A stretch of DNA of 64,000 nt from SZUA-430 sp040080835 (lineage in GTDB: Bacteria; Pseudomonadota; Alphaproteobacteria; Micropepsales; Micropepsaceae), in assembly GCA_040080835.1 (NCBI GenBank), contig JBEBHP010000017.1:1-64000 (forward strand). The letters are read 5' to 3'. Numbering within the stretch: position 1 is the first letter of the stretch; every line of letters begins with the position of its first letter. The notes below the pieces were generated by a model. The model saw nothing but the letters and a program-made list of their open reading frames with translations. It was not told the origin of the DNA and did not search any database. Both the position numbers and the translations under genes were made by a program. Positions 41,670-50,190 of this stretch are shown one piece after another.

Positions 41670-43817
41670 TTGAGCGACGCAGCAAAAATCCTTCGCATCT
41701 GCCTGATATACATCTCCTTGCCGGTGATGTTGCTGGCGCTTGTCGCCTTCGAGCGACAAATAGCGCCCCTGCACTCAAACCATCCTGTTCCACCGGCGCT
41801 GGCACATGGCTTTCTGGATGCTTCTGCGTGGCACTTTCAGCGCGATGGCAATATCCCGCTGGCGGGTAAATGGCGATACTACGACCACCGATGGGCGGCG
41901 GATATCCCTGTGGGCGACACTTCCGGTGTTGGGACACTTGTACCCGGCTCGTGGCCAGCCGATCCGGTTACGCGCACCACGTCCCAAAGTGGCTACGCCA
42001 CTTATGCGCTGCGACTTCGTATCCCAGCTTCGCCATCAAATGACAGGCTGGCGATCGCTACCGGGTACTGGCATTCGGCGTACCGTGTGTATGCCAATGG
42101 CCAATTGATCGCTGAAAGTGGCTCCCCGTCAGCAACTGCTGAGGGAGAAGTGGCCCGCGCTTATTCCAAAATCGCATTGTTGCCTGCAACCAACGACATT
42201 GAACTGCGAGTTGAAATTTCGAACCACCTTGACCGCCACGGTGGCGCCTTCCAACCTCCGAAACTTGGTCTGGAGAGCGGCTTGAGGGCGCAGCTGGACG
42301 TGATGCGCTCGGTCTCCGCATTCCTTGTCGGCGCCATGTTCTTCGCCGCCCTTTATCACATGGTGCTGTTCCGGCTCGATCTGTCGACACGCACCAACAT
42401 GTGGTTTGCATGGCTGGCGGGCATGCTGGGCATTCGCACGCTACTCATCGAGCCACTGGCAGCCTACAGCGTGGACGTGCTCGGGCAAGATTGGGTGTGG
42501 CGCATCGACTACGCGTCATCGGTCGCCTTGTTGCCGCTGTGCTACCAGTTCTTCCGGTTGAGTTTTCCCCGGCAACTCTCGAGTGCGCTGTCGCCGTGGA
42601 TCTGGGGATTTGGCGTCGGCGCAGCTGCATTTTCGCTCATTGGTGGGCCAGTACCCGGTGAGTGGGGTGTGAAGGTCGCCGAATTGGTTGCAGCCCCTTT
42701 CATCCTTTATCTGACATATTCGCTGTCAAAGGCGGTGCACCAGAAAGAAAGCGGCGCTGCCCTTTCGCTTGCAGGCTGGGTCCTTTGTGCGATTGCATCG
42801 GTCAACGACATTCTGCTCGAGAACGGTCTGATTGACAGCATCAACCTCATCCCATTTGGCTTCCTGGCGTTCTTTTTGTGCCTGTCCGGCATGCTCGCTT
42901 CACAATTCCGCTTTGCCTACAGGCAAGCGCAAAGCGTTTCGCAGACGCTTCGAAACGAGAACCACGAGCTCGAAGAGGCGGTTCACAAGCGCACCATCGA
43001 ACTGGAAGAAAAGCTGGATGAACTGAGACGAAACCAGTCGGCGCTCGAACAGGCTCGTGAGCAGGCGGTATCAGCCAACACGGCCAAGTCCCGCTTTCTG
43101 GCAACCATGAGCCACGAGCTGCGTACGCCCCTCAATTCCATCCTTGGCTTTTCAGAGATCATCCGGGACGAGAAGATTGGCCCCATCAATGAGGCCAGAT
43201 ACAGCGAGTATGCTGCGCACATCAATGAAAGCGGCGCGCATCTGCTCAGCCTGATCGGGGACATCCTGGACATGTCGAGGATCGAAGCCGGAAGGCTGGA
43301 ACTGCAGTTCGAAGAGCTTGTCATTGAAGACGTTGTGAAGGCAGCCCTGAATCGTGCGGCGACACGCGAGCGCAAGGCGGTGGACGCGGTAGACATCTGC
43401 CTGGGCCCGGATCTACCCATGTTGAAGGCCGACCGGCGCACCCTGCTGCAGATGCTGATCAACCTGATCTCAAACGCCCTCAAATTCACGCCTGAAGGCG
43501 GCAAGATAACGTTGTCGGCATTCATGAGACCCGAGGGCGGCGTCACGCTTCAGGTTGCCGATACAGGAATCGGCATGGAGCCCTCGGACATTCCCAAGGC
43601 GCTGCAACCGTTTTCGCAGGTTGATGACAATCTGTGGCGTCGTCATGAAGGAAGCGGCTTGGGTCTTGCCATCGTAAAGTCGCTGATGGAACAGCATCAG
43701 GGTACACTCGTCCTGCAAAGCAAGAAGGGCACGGGCACAACGGCGCAGCTTGAGTTTCCGTCGTCGCGGACAATTCAAGCGCGACTGTTCCACCCGCATG
43801 CGGTTCGCGCGGGCTAG
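41670..43817 (+). CDS. 7TMR-DISM sensor histidine kinase
   Basis: The 715-residue protein has an N-terminal extracytoplasmic jelly-roll domain (LAGKWRYYDHRW, TSQSGYATYALRLRIP, WHSAYRVYANGQLIAESG, about 45-190). A seven-helix 7TMR-DISM membrane region follows (about 210-420), then a coiled coil with NENHELEEAVHKRTIELEEKLDELRRNQ. The kinase core has SHELRTPLNSILGFSE (His), NLISNALKFTPEGG, DTGIGM and GSGLGLAIVKSL. It should sense a carbohydrate-like or lipid signal and phosphorylate a response regulator not adjacent. The start is TTG at 41670. Confidence 0.9.
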   Translation: MSDAAKILRICLIYISLPVMLLALVAFERQIAPLHSNHPVPPALAHGFLDASAWHFQRDGNIPLAGKWRYYDHRWAADIPVGDTSGVGTLVPGSWPADPVTRTTSQSGYATYALRLRIPASPSNDRLAIATGYWHSAYRVYANGQLIAESGSPSATAEGEVARAYSKIALLPATNDIELRVEISNHLDRHGGAFQPPKLGLESGLRAQLDVMRSVSAFLVGAMFFAALYHMVLFRLDLSTRTNMWFAWLAGMLGIRTLLIEPLAAYSVDVLGQDWVWRIDYASSVALLPLCYQFFRLSFPRQLSSALSPWIWGFGVGAAAFSLIGGPVPGEWGVKVAELVAAPFILYLTYSLSKAVHQKESGAALSLAGWVLCAIASVNDILLENGLIDSINLIPFGFLAFFLCLSGMLASQFRFAYRQAQSVSQTLRNENHELEEAVHKRTIELEEKLDELRRNQSALEQAREQAVSANTAKSRFLATMSHELRTPLNSILGFSEIIRDEKIGPINEARYSEYAAHINESGAHLLSLIGDILDMSRIEAGRLELQFEELVIEDVVKAALNRAATRERKAVDAVDICLGPDLPMLKADRRTLLQMLINLISNALKFTPEGGKITLSAFMRPEGGVTLQVADTGIGMEPSDIPKALQPFSQVDDNLWRRHEGSGLGLAIVKSLMEQHQGTLVLQSKKGTGTTAQLEFPSSRTIQARLFHPHAVRAG

Positions 43818-43948
43818 GAGTTCAGTCCCGGCGTGTGGTGGGTTGGCCCTGGACGGTGCACACTGCATCGGAGCGAGTCTGATCTTCCGCCCGGAAACCA
43901 ACTGCCTGCTGAAGGCCAGTCAACGAATTGTTGGCGCAAGCTACCAGT

Positions 43949-45317
43949 TCAGGCCGCAACACCATCTGCAGGCTGGGCGACCGGAACATAAATCGTTGCG
44001 CCCAGCAGCATTGCCACTTCCATGCTTTCTCCTGCAAATGGAAGAAACAGGACTTCCGAGGTAAAATTCCCGCTCTGCAGATGACGGACGTCTTTCGAAA
44101 ATGCACGCAAGGGCTCTTTCATGTAGCAGGTGAGCTTGGCCAATTCAAAAACCCTGCTGGCGGTGGACAACAGGTTAGTCACCGGTGAATAGGTCGCCGT
44201 ATATCGAAAACCCGTCGGATCCACGCCAAGTGCACGAATGAGTGATGCACCAACAAACTGAACCCGTATTTCGTCTGTCCCCGGCTCCAGGACATGCAAG
44301 TGCGCGCAATCTTGCACGAATTCGATTTGCGCAAAGTATTCCTCCCGCCACATGGGAAGATCCTGATTCAGTCTCTTGCCTTTCCACCAGTCAAGCAACC
44401 GAACCAGCCGCTGATCGTCCAGATTGAGTTCGGCATCCACGATAATTGGCGAATCCTGATCCACGAACTCAAGCTCGAGCGCGGGGGTCGATTTGTGCGC
44501 CGCAGATTTCGTGGGCGTTCGCATGGGTACCTGTGTGGACGGCACCTCGCTGGGTTTTACACCTGAGTCCGGCGGCTCCCCGGCCTTTACTATCCATGCG
44601 ATGCGATTACGCCCGCTTTGCTTTGCGGCATACAAATGTTCGTCGGCGCGTGTCATTGAACGTCTTGAAATGATCAATGTCGCACATAAGTACGCAAAGG
44701 GGCTTGCGTTCCAATACCGCGTTCTCGATAGCGCTTTCGATGCGTTCATCGAACTCGCGTCGGTTAGCAAGCTCGGTGAGCGCGTCGATACGACTTTCTT
44801 GTCGAATGATCTCCAACTTTTTCTGCAGGGCGTCGAGCTCACGACTTGATGATTCAACTTGTGCCTCAAGCAGCTTGTTGCGTTCCTCCATCTGAAGAGT
44901 TGCGGTTGCGGCGTTATTGACTACGCGCAGGAAATCTGACGGATGATTGACGTTCTTTAGTTCCGCCTGAGTAACACCCAACGCTTTTCCATAGACCGTT
45001 GCGCCTTCACCTACCGTCGTCAGCGCCGAAGCCAGCTGTCCCAATTCCTTTTGCATCGTCGCGCTCGCCTGCTCAATACGATGGTCGGGCCGCACGAAAA
45101 ATCTTGTGTGGATCTCCTTCGCCCGCACAGAATTGACTGCCGATCCATTTTCAACGGCCGCGTCAAGTGCCCGGCACAAATCCCGGTCCTGACCCAGCGC
45201 ATAGAAAAACCACAGTTCGTAGTTGACGGGGGTTGGTGGGATCATTCGTTCATCCAGCAGCGCAAGAGTGCGTGCGTGAATGTCCTGAGCGTTCTTTGTT
45301 TCTTCCCAATACAGCAT
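43949..45317 (-). pseudogene. GGDEF-PAS protein gene with internal deletion
   Basis: The first frame (from 45317) reads an N-terminal helical region, LIEEIRQESRIDALTELANRREFDER-like text (IRQESRIDALTELANRREFDE) and MCDIDHFKTFNDT, then a stop after RRTFVCRKAKRA. The second frame resumes with TRADEHLYAAKQSGRNRIAWI, the end of a GGDEF domain, and then PAS_5-like SLIRALGVDPTGFRYT and LVRLLDWWKGKRLNQDLPMWREE. The GG(D/E)EF loop itself, about 100 codons, is missing at about 44650. The gene cannot make c-di-GMP as it stands; it is a deletion relic unless the assembly is wrong. Confidence 0.75.
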
Positions 45318-45518
45318 AAGGAACCCTCAGTGGAGAATCACAGAGACGCCAATCGTCAGCTTAGCATGCGGGAAATGGAGCGGATAAACCCTTGTTTCAC
45401 CAACCAGATGAATCGTGAATGGCCAATCGAGTCCATATCAGGTCCATTTGCCTGAGCACGGGGATTGGACGTGTCGTCGTGAGCTGAAAAGCACAACCTG
45501 CATTTTCGCGAGCGCCTT

Positions 45519-46490
45519 CTATTCCTGATGTCCGGCCCAATACGGATATGTGGCGTTCGCTGGATAGGCCGCTGCGTCGTGCGCAGGAATTACAATCAGA
45601 TCAGGATCGCGTGCCATCAACCGATGGACACCGACGATCTCTGCTTCCATCTGCGGGAGATCGAGGTCAGCGATTGCTCGCGCAGCAAAGAACTTGTGAG
45701 CTGGTCGCGTGAATCCTTCAACCGCCCAGGTAGTGTCTCCGGTCAGGAAATACCGGCGTCCACCCGCAGTGATAAACAGACCCACCGAGCCGGCCGTGTG
45801 CCCAATCATCGGCACGAGAATCAGACTGCCGTCGCCAAAAACGTCGAGTGATCGGCGAAACTGCTCGTAGGGTTTCTCGCTGAAGCTGAAAGGTTTCCAT
45901 TTGATCGTTTTGGCGTCTATCTCACCCGGCAGGAATCCCTGGCCAACGCCTCCGCTTCTTGCCTGCTGCAACTCCATCGATTGAATCCATACATCTGCGT
46001 TTGGAAAGTCCTCGATGCCTCCGGCATGATCCCAGTGCAAATGTGATGGGATGATGATGAGCGGACGGCCGGGACAAGGATCAGCCTTCGCAATAACATC
46101 CGCAGCTGCTGTGAGCTTTCGATAGCCGAACGCCATTCGGGTGATGAATGGGAATTCGCCGAATTGACTATCGATGTCACGTCCAAGACCGGTATCGAAC
46201 AAAACGAATGCGTGCGGATGGCAGATCAGCACCGCACTGTGATTCATTGTCCGTTGCTTGAGCCAGTTGCCACCTTCAAACATTGCCCCTTCAGGCGCTG
46301 TGAGGGTGGCTGTAGGCAGAATCGAGAACTTCAGTCCGGCGTCGGGTAAATCAATGGTTGGTCGTGGCGCAATCGCGACTTCCTTGTAGGCGTCCACCTC
46401 GATGGCGCGCTGCGTGAGGAAAACCAATCCGGCTGCAATCAGCCCCATGACAATTAGTACCGCAAAAGCCGCACGCAAAATTCTCATCAT
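45519..46490 (-). CDS. MBL-fold metallo-hydrolase, membrane anchored
   Basis: The 323-residue protein has an N-terminal transmembrane helix (about 5-25), then the metallo-beta-lactamase motifs SHLHWDHAGG (HxHxDH), MIGHTAGSVGLFI and FLTGDTTWAVEG, and later PAHDAAAYPANATYP. It may hydrolyse a lactone or phosphoester outside or at the membrane. The start at 46490 overlaps the stop of the TetR gene at 46487, so the two form a coupled operon and the TetR probably controls this hydrolase. Confidence 0.85.
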   Translation of the reverse strand: MMRILRAAFAVLIVMGLIAAGLVFLTQRAIEVDAYKEVAIAPRPTIDLPDAGLKFSILPTATLTAPEGAMFEGGNWLKQRTMNHSAVLICHPHAFVLFDTGLGRDIDSQFGEFPFITRMAFGYRKLTAAADVIAKADPCPGRPLIIIPSHLHWDHAGGIEDFPNADVWIQSMELQQARSGGVGQGFLPGEIDAKTIKWKPFSFSEKPYEQFRRSLDVFGDGSLILVPMIGHTAGSVGLFITAGGRRYFLTGDTTWAVEGFTRPAHKFFAARAIADLDLPQMEAEIVGVHRLMARDPDLIVIPAHDAAAYPANATYPYWAGHQE

Positions 46491-47059
46491 GATCTTTGTC
46501 CTATCGCCTCCATGAGGAACGTTTTTGTCAGCTGCATTGGTGTCAGCGATTTGGTCGCGCGCGCCAACAACAGTGCGCCCTCGATTTGGATGAGCGCCAG
46601 GTGCGCCAGTCTCTGAGCGTCTTCGGACCCCATGCCGTGTGCCGTCAGGCCAGCGCTGATGGCGCGTTGCCAATCTGAGTAGACAGTTTGGATCGCCGAC
46701 TGAAGCGCGGGTTCCTGGTCTCCGGCCTCCAAAGCGCTAAGCGCGACAGGACATCCTTTGGTGAATTGACTGCCGCCAAGCGCTGCTGCGAAGCCATCGA
46801 CCAGGCGGCTCGTCGCTGCCACCGAGTCGGGACCGGACGCGAACTCGGATGAGATCCAGTTGACAATTCGTCTACCCGACACCTGCACAGCCGCTACCGC
46901 CAGAGCTTCCTTGCCTCCCGGAAAATGAAAATAGAGCGAACCTCGGGAAAGACTGGTTTTGGCCAAGATTTGGGTCGTGCTGGTTGAGCGATAGCCGTGC
47001 TCCTGCAGGCAGACAGCCATAGCTTCAATCAAAAGATCTGGTGTGTTTTGTTTTTCCAC
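46487..47059 (-). CDS. TetR family transcriptional regulator
   Basis: The 190-residue protein has DLLIEAMAVCLQEHGYRSTSTTQILAKTSLSRGSLYFHFPGGKEALAVAA, the TetR/AcrR HTH with the SLYFHFPGGKE pattern. The C-terminal half contains GCPVALSALEAGDQEPALQSA, a ligand domain with one Cys typical of the LmrA/YxaF group. It is the first gene of an operon with the MBL hydrolase, and its operator candidate lies at 47070-47085. Confidence 0.88.
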   Translation of the reverse strand: MEKQNTPDLLIEAMAVCLQEHGYRSTSTTQILAKTSLSRGSLYFHFPGGKEALAVAAVQVSGRRIVNWISSEFASGPDSVAATSRLVDGFAAALGGSQFTKGCPVALSALEAGDQEPALQSAIQTVYSDWQRAISAGLTAHGMGSEDAQRLAHLALIQIEGALLLARATKSLTPMQLTKTFLMEAIGQRS

Positions 47060-47069
47060 ATGATATAAA

Positions 47070-47085
47070 TAGACCGGTCTGTCTA
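47070..47085. promoter_or_regulatory. TetR operator TAGAC-N6-GTCTA
   Basis: TAGAC (47070-47074) and GTCTA (47081-47085) are perfect arms around CGGTCT, with the inner palindrome AGACCGGTCT. It is 11 bases before the TetR start codon. The sequence is close to the TAGACCGGTCTA-type boxes of many TetR repressors. Confidence 0.75.
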
Positions 47086-47121
47086 CTTCGTCAACATTCG
47101 GAAACCTAAAGCAAATTTGCT

Positions 47122-47643
47122 CTAAGTTACCCTGCTGTAGCGCTCAATTGCCTCGTGAAGTCCCTTGGTAAGTGCCTGACCGATCTCGCCGCCAGATCCC
47201 TTGACGCGATCCTTTATCACTGCCGCCATGGAATCGATGTGGGACTTGATTACTTCGATGTGATTGTCGGTCGTCCCCGCCCGAGGTCCCACAAAATCAT
47301 GCAGTGAATTGGCAAACGTCGTCATCAGCGGATAGCCGAACGTGCCGCCCTGACCCTTCATGTCATGAGCGATTTCGCGCATCATCGCATAGCGTCTATG
47401 TCGTTCCTTAGGTGAATCAACGCAACGTGCGTGGTGCATTCGGAGCTCGTCGATGTGCTTTGCGACCCAGTCCGGGTAATCTTCCTTCATCTGCTCGAGC
47501 GCAGCATTCGCTTTCTCAAGTGCCTTCGGATCTATCCCGGCAGGCTCACCGCCTGCGATGCCGACAAGGCCAACCTTGTCCTTCAGCGTGTTCCTGAAGC
47601 GATAGAAGCGAACCTTGATGTTCGACTTCGCATCATCAGCCAT
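47122..47643 (-). CDS. Hpt-domain-like protein
   Basis: The 173-residue protein has RRYAMMREIAHDMKGQGGTFGYPLMTTFANSLHDF, where the His in AHDMKGQGGTFG matches the phospho-accepting His of Hpt helices, and a lower helix with NHIEVIKSHIDSMAAVI. It overlaps the response regulator stop by eight bases. It is probably a phosphotransfer partner for that regulator or another kinase. The gene ends at 47122. Confidence 0.78.
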   Translation of the reverse strand: MADDAKSNIKVRFYRFRNTLKDKVGLVGIAGGEPAGIDPKALEKANAALEQMKEDYPDWVAKHIDELRMHHARCVDSPKERHRRYAMMREIAHDMKGQGGTFGYPLMTTFANSLHDFVGPRAGTTDNHIEVIKSHIDSMAAVIKDRVKGSGGEIGQALTKGLHEAIERYSRVT

Positions 47644-48190
47644 TGACCACCTCTGCTTCCGGGCTCTTGTCGGTGATGACGCGGCGTTCCGTGGCGGCGT
47701 GCTCATCCGATCTTCTCCGGCGATCGGGGCCGAAATAGGTCGAAGTATGCACGAACTGACGAGGGCGCTCGATCACGGTCTGAATCTTCTTTGCCAGCAT
47801 CGTCACCGAGAAGGGTTTTGCCAGGAATTCTGTCACACCAGCTTCCCTGGCTTCGGCAACCTTGTTCGAGGCCGAATGCCCAGACAACATAATGAACGGC
47901 GCAAACCTGTTGGGGCTGTCAGCATGGCGACGCACCCAGCGCAGAAGTATCAAACCATCCACCGGTGACATCTGCCAATTGGAAATGATGATGTCTACCG
48001 AGAGCACACCGGCTTTTATCGGGTCATGCTTTTGCAGTTTCAGGAACTCGATGGCGTCGCCACCATGATCGGCAACCTTGACTTGCCTGATTCCCAGCGC
48101 GTTAAGGCTGGCGACAACCAATGAACGGATGAAGGAGCTGTCTTCCACGACCAGACACGACAGTCGGCTGAGGTCGAGAGTTTGAGTCAT
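47636..48190 (-). CDS. CheY-like receiver protein, phospho-acceptor Asp replaced
   Basis: The 184-residue receiver has LSCLVVEDSSFIRSLVVASL (acidic pair as ED), a beta4 strand with PFIMLSGHSA (Ser in place of Thr) and LAKPFS (the Lys). The phospho-acceptor segment reads VDIIISNWQMSPVDGL, whereas CheY reads VISDWNMPNMDG; the codon is AAT, so Asn replaces Asp. The C-terminal extension carries YFGPDRRRRSDEH. The protein is probably a constitutive or competitor form, coupled to the Hpt gene. The sense could be a pseudo-receiver. Confidence 0.82.
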   Translation of the reverse strand: MTQTLDLSRLSCLVVEDSSFIRSLVVASLNALGIRQVKVADHGGDAIEFLKLQKHDPIKAGVLSVDIIISNWQMSPVDGLILLRWVRRHADSPNRFAPFIMLSGHSASNKVAEAREAGVTEFLAKPFSVTMLAKKIQTVIERPRQFVHTSTYFGPDRRRRSDEHAATERRVITDKSPEAEVVNG

Positions 48191-48295
48191 TTCATGGCCT
48201 CGTTGCCACTGGCAGCACTATCGGAACCCGTAATGTTCGATTCTGCAATTTAACCCAGTCGGGTTCAAATCATTTCCCTCGGATGTGGCCTTGTA

Positions 48296-48610
48296 CTAAA
48301 GGCTTTCGGGCGCGAGAGTCACTTCGAGCCCATCAAGGTCGGATGTCATCTTGATCTGGCAGGCCAGCCTGGAGTTCTCCTGCACCGCAACGCCGAAATC
48401 CAGCATATCGACTTCCTGCTGCGCTGCGGGCTGCAACCTTTCAAGCCAGGCATCCGCCACATAAACATGACAGGTCGCACAGGCGCAGGCACCTCCACAC
48501 TCCGCCGACATGGGAAGGTTGGCATCGCGGATGACTTCCATCGCGCTCCAGTCATCACGGCCCTGGAGATTGTGGACCTTGCCGTTGCGGTCGACGACGG
48601 TCAGCTTCAT
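48296..48610 (-). CDS. 2Fe-2S ferredoxin (adrenodoxin type)
   Basis: The 104-residue protein has AECGGACACATCHVYV (three ligands, CxxxxxCxxC) and ENSRLACQIK (fourth Cys), the vertebrate adrenodoxin or CYP-type ferredoxin pattern, with the start MKLTVVDRNGK. It should pass electrons from the reductase encoded at 48607 to a P450 or a similar oxygenase. Its start overlaps the reductase stop by four bases. The P450 at 17106 has its own rubredoxin neighbour, but could use this pair as well. Confidence 0.92.
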   Translation of the reverse strand: MKLTVVDRNGKVHNLQGRDDWSAMEVIRDANLPMSAECGGACACATCHVYVADAWLERLQPAAQQEVDMLDFGVAVQENSRLACQIKMTSDLDGLEVTLAPESL

Positions 48611-49653
48611 GCTACCCCCAGCTTCTTCTGCAGACTGGATGAAGAGGTTGTGTACTGGAACCTCAATTTTTCGTCGGGGCGACAATATCGGAACGCCTGT
48701 TGCGCCATAAGCGCTGCTTCGTGAAATCCCGACAAAATGAGTTTCAACTTGCCGGGATATTTGTTGATGTCGCCGATGGCGAAGAGCATCGGCACATTGC
48801 TCTCAAACGTCCCTGTATCAACGGGAATGAGATTTTCATTCAGACTGATGCCGAAATTTGCTACCGGCCCCAGTTTCATCGTCAATCCGAAGAATGGCAG
48901 AAGCGTATCGCACGGGAGTTCAAAGTCGCCGCGTTCCTTGTTGTTCAAAGTCAGAGCAGATAACTGACCGTCGCCACCCTTGAGCGCCTTGATGTTTGCA
49001 ACGATGAACTCCATTTTGCCTTCGGCAACAAGATTTCGCATCTTGTTCACACTGTCAGGAGCCGCCCGAAAGCCGTCGCGGTGATGGACAAGCGTGACTT
49101 TCCGGGCGATCGGATGAAGGTTCAAGGTCCAGTCAAGCGCAGAGTCACCTCCGCCGGCGATCACCAGCGACTTGTCGCGGAACTGGTCCATCTTCCTGAC
49201 CGCATAGAACACTGACTTGCCTTCATAGGCTTCGATACCGGAAATCGGAGGGCGCTTGGGCGTGAAGCTTCCACCACCCGCCGCGATGACAATGCATCGC
49301 GCATTGATGCGCGTACCGGCATCTGTCGTCACGCACCAGCCTTCATCAGTCTTCGTGAGTGACTCGGCCTGCTGGTTCAAATGGAAGGTCGCGCCAAACG
49401 GTTTGATCTGATCCATCAATCGGTCGGTCAGACCCTGGCCTGTGACTTCGACGAGGCCTGGAATGTCGTAGATCGGTTTTTCCGGATACAGTTCCGTGCA
49501 CTGCCCGCCAGGCCGATCCAGAATATCGATCAGGTGAGCTTTCAGGTCGAGCAACCCCAATTCAAAAACCGCAAATATTCCAGTGGGGCCTGCGCCGATG
49601 ATGGCAACGTCAGTTTTGTGCTCTGCACCTGGGGAGGCGATATTGAGTGACAT
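48607..49653 (-). CDS. Thioredoxin-reductase-like ferredoxin/flavodoxin NADP+ oxidoreductase
   Basis: The 348-residue flavoprotein has DVAIIGAGPTGIFAVFELGLLDLKAHLID (FAD site), GGQCTELYPEKPIYDIPG, IVIAAGGGSFTPKRPP, LVIAGGGDSALDWTL (NADP site) and FAIGDINKYPGKLKLILSGFHEAALMAQQAF. It lacks a CxxC thioredoxin disulfide and belongs to the YumC-type ferredoxin-NADP reductase group. It forms a coupled pair with the ferredoxin gene and is the probable electron source from NADPH. The ATG at 49653 is preceded by GGAATG. Confidence 0.9.
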   Translation of the reverse strand: MSLNIASPGAEHKTDVAIIGAGPTGIFAVFELGLLDLKAHLIDILDRPGGQCTELYPEKPIYDIPGLVEVTGQGLTDRLMDQIKPFGATFHLNQQAESLTKTDEGWCVTTDAGTRINARCIVIAAGGGSFTPKRPPISGIEAYEGKSVFYAVRKMDQFRDKSLVIAGGGDSALDWTLNLHPIARKVTLVHHRDGFRAAPDSVNKMRNLVAEGKMEFIVANIKALKGGDGQLSALTLNNKERGDFELPCDTLLPFFGLTMKLGPVANFGISLNENLIPVDTGTFESNVPMLFAIGDINKYPGKLKLILSGFHEAALMAQQAFRYCRPDEKLRFQYTTSSSSLQKKLGVA

Positions 49654-49836
49654 TTTACATTCCAATATTGTTATTCAAAACATTGTAGCACGTTTAGCTG
49701 TGAAACTAAAACTTGGCCAGAGAAATGAGGCCCCGCGGGCTACAATTCTGCGCGTCTGGATGACGCGTTGAGGTCCCACGCTACACAAGCCATATCCGCA
49801 ATTGGTCGGCGAAAAACAAGAGGGATGAACAACACA

Positions 49837-50190
49837 ATGCAACAACTCTGGGCTGACCTTGAAGGCGTCGACGCCTCTGAATGCCGTGTGATGAGCGATG
49901 TCCGGCGCGAAATCGATCGCGTTGATCGCGCACTCGTTCGAATGCTGGCCCAACGACTGACCTATATCGAAAGGGCGGGTCAAATCAAAAGCGGGCGCGA
50001 GACTGTTCGTGATGAAGCACGCATTCGTGACGTGCTGGCGAAGGTGAAATCGTCCTGTGCAACAGAACAGTTTCCGTTCGCCATCGCCGAGCCGGTCTGG
50101 AGGCAGTTGATGGAAGGATGCATTGCGCACGAGTTCGTCGTGTTTGACGAAATCAACGGTGCAAGGGCACAAGCGTCTCTAGCCGTTTGA
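49837..50190 (+). CDS. Chorismate mutase (AroQ-like)
   Basis: The 117-residue all-helical protein has MSDVRREIDRVDRALVRMLAQRLTYIERAGQIK, then RDEARIRDVLAKVK and later PVWRQLMEGCIAHEF, the AroQ-class pattern with DxLLxxLxxR-like, KxxxxxxxxxxRxxxxL and QxxxxxIExxxxxE-like helices. It would convert chorismate to prephenate. The in-frame ATG at 49825 has no spacing to the AGAGGG site, so 49837 is chosen. Its TGA overlaps the ATG of the next gene (TGATG). Confidence 0.8.
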   Translation: MQQLWADLEGVDASECRVMSDVRREIDRVDRALVRMLAQRLTYIERAGQIKSGRETVRDEARIRDVLAKVKSSCATEQFPFAIAEPVWRQLMEGCIAHEFVVFDEINGARAQASLAV

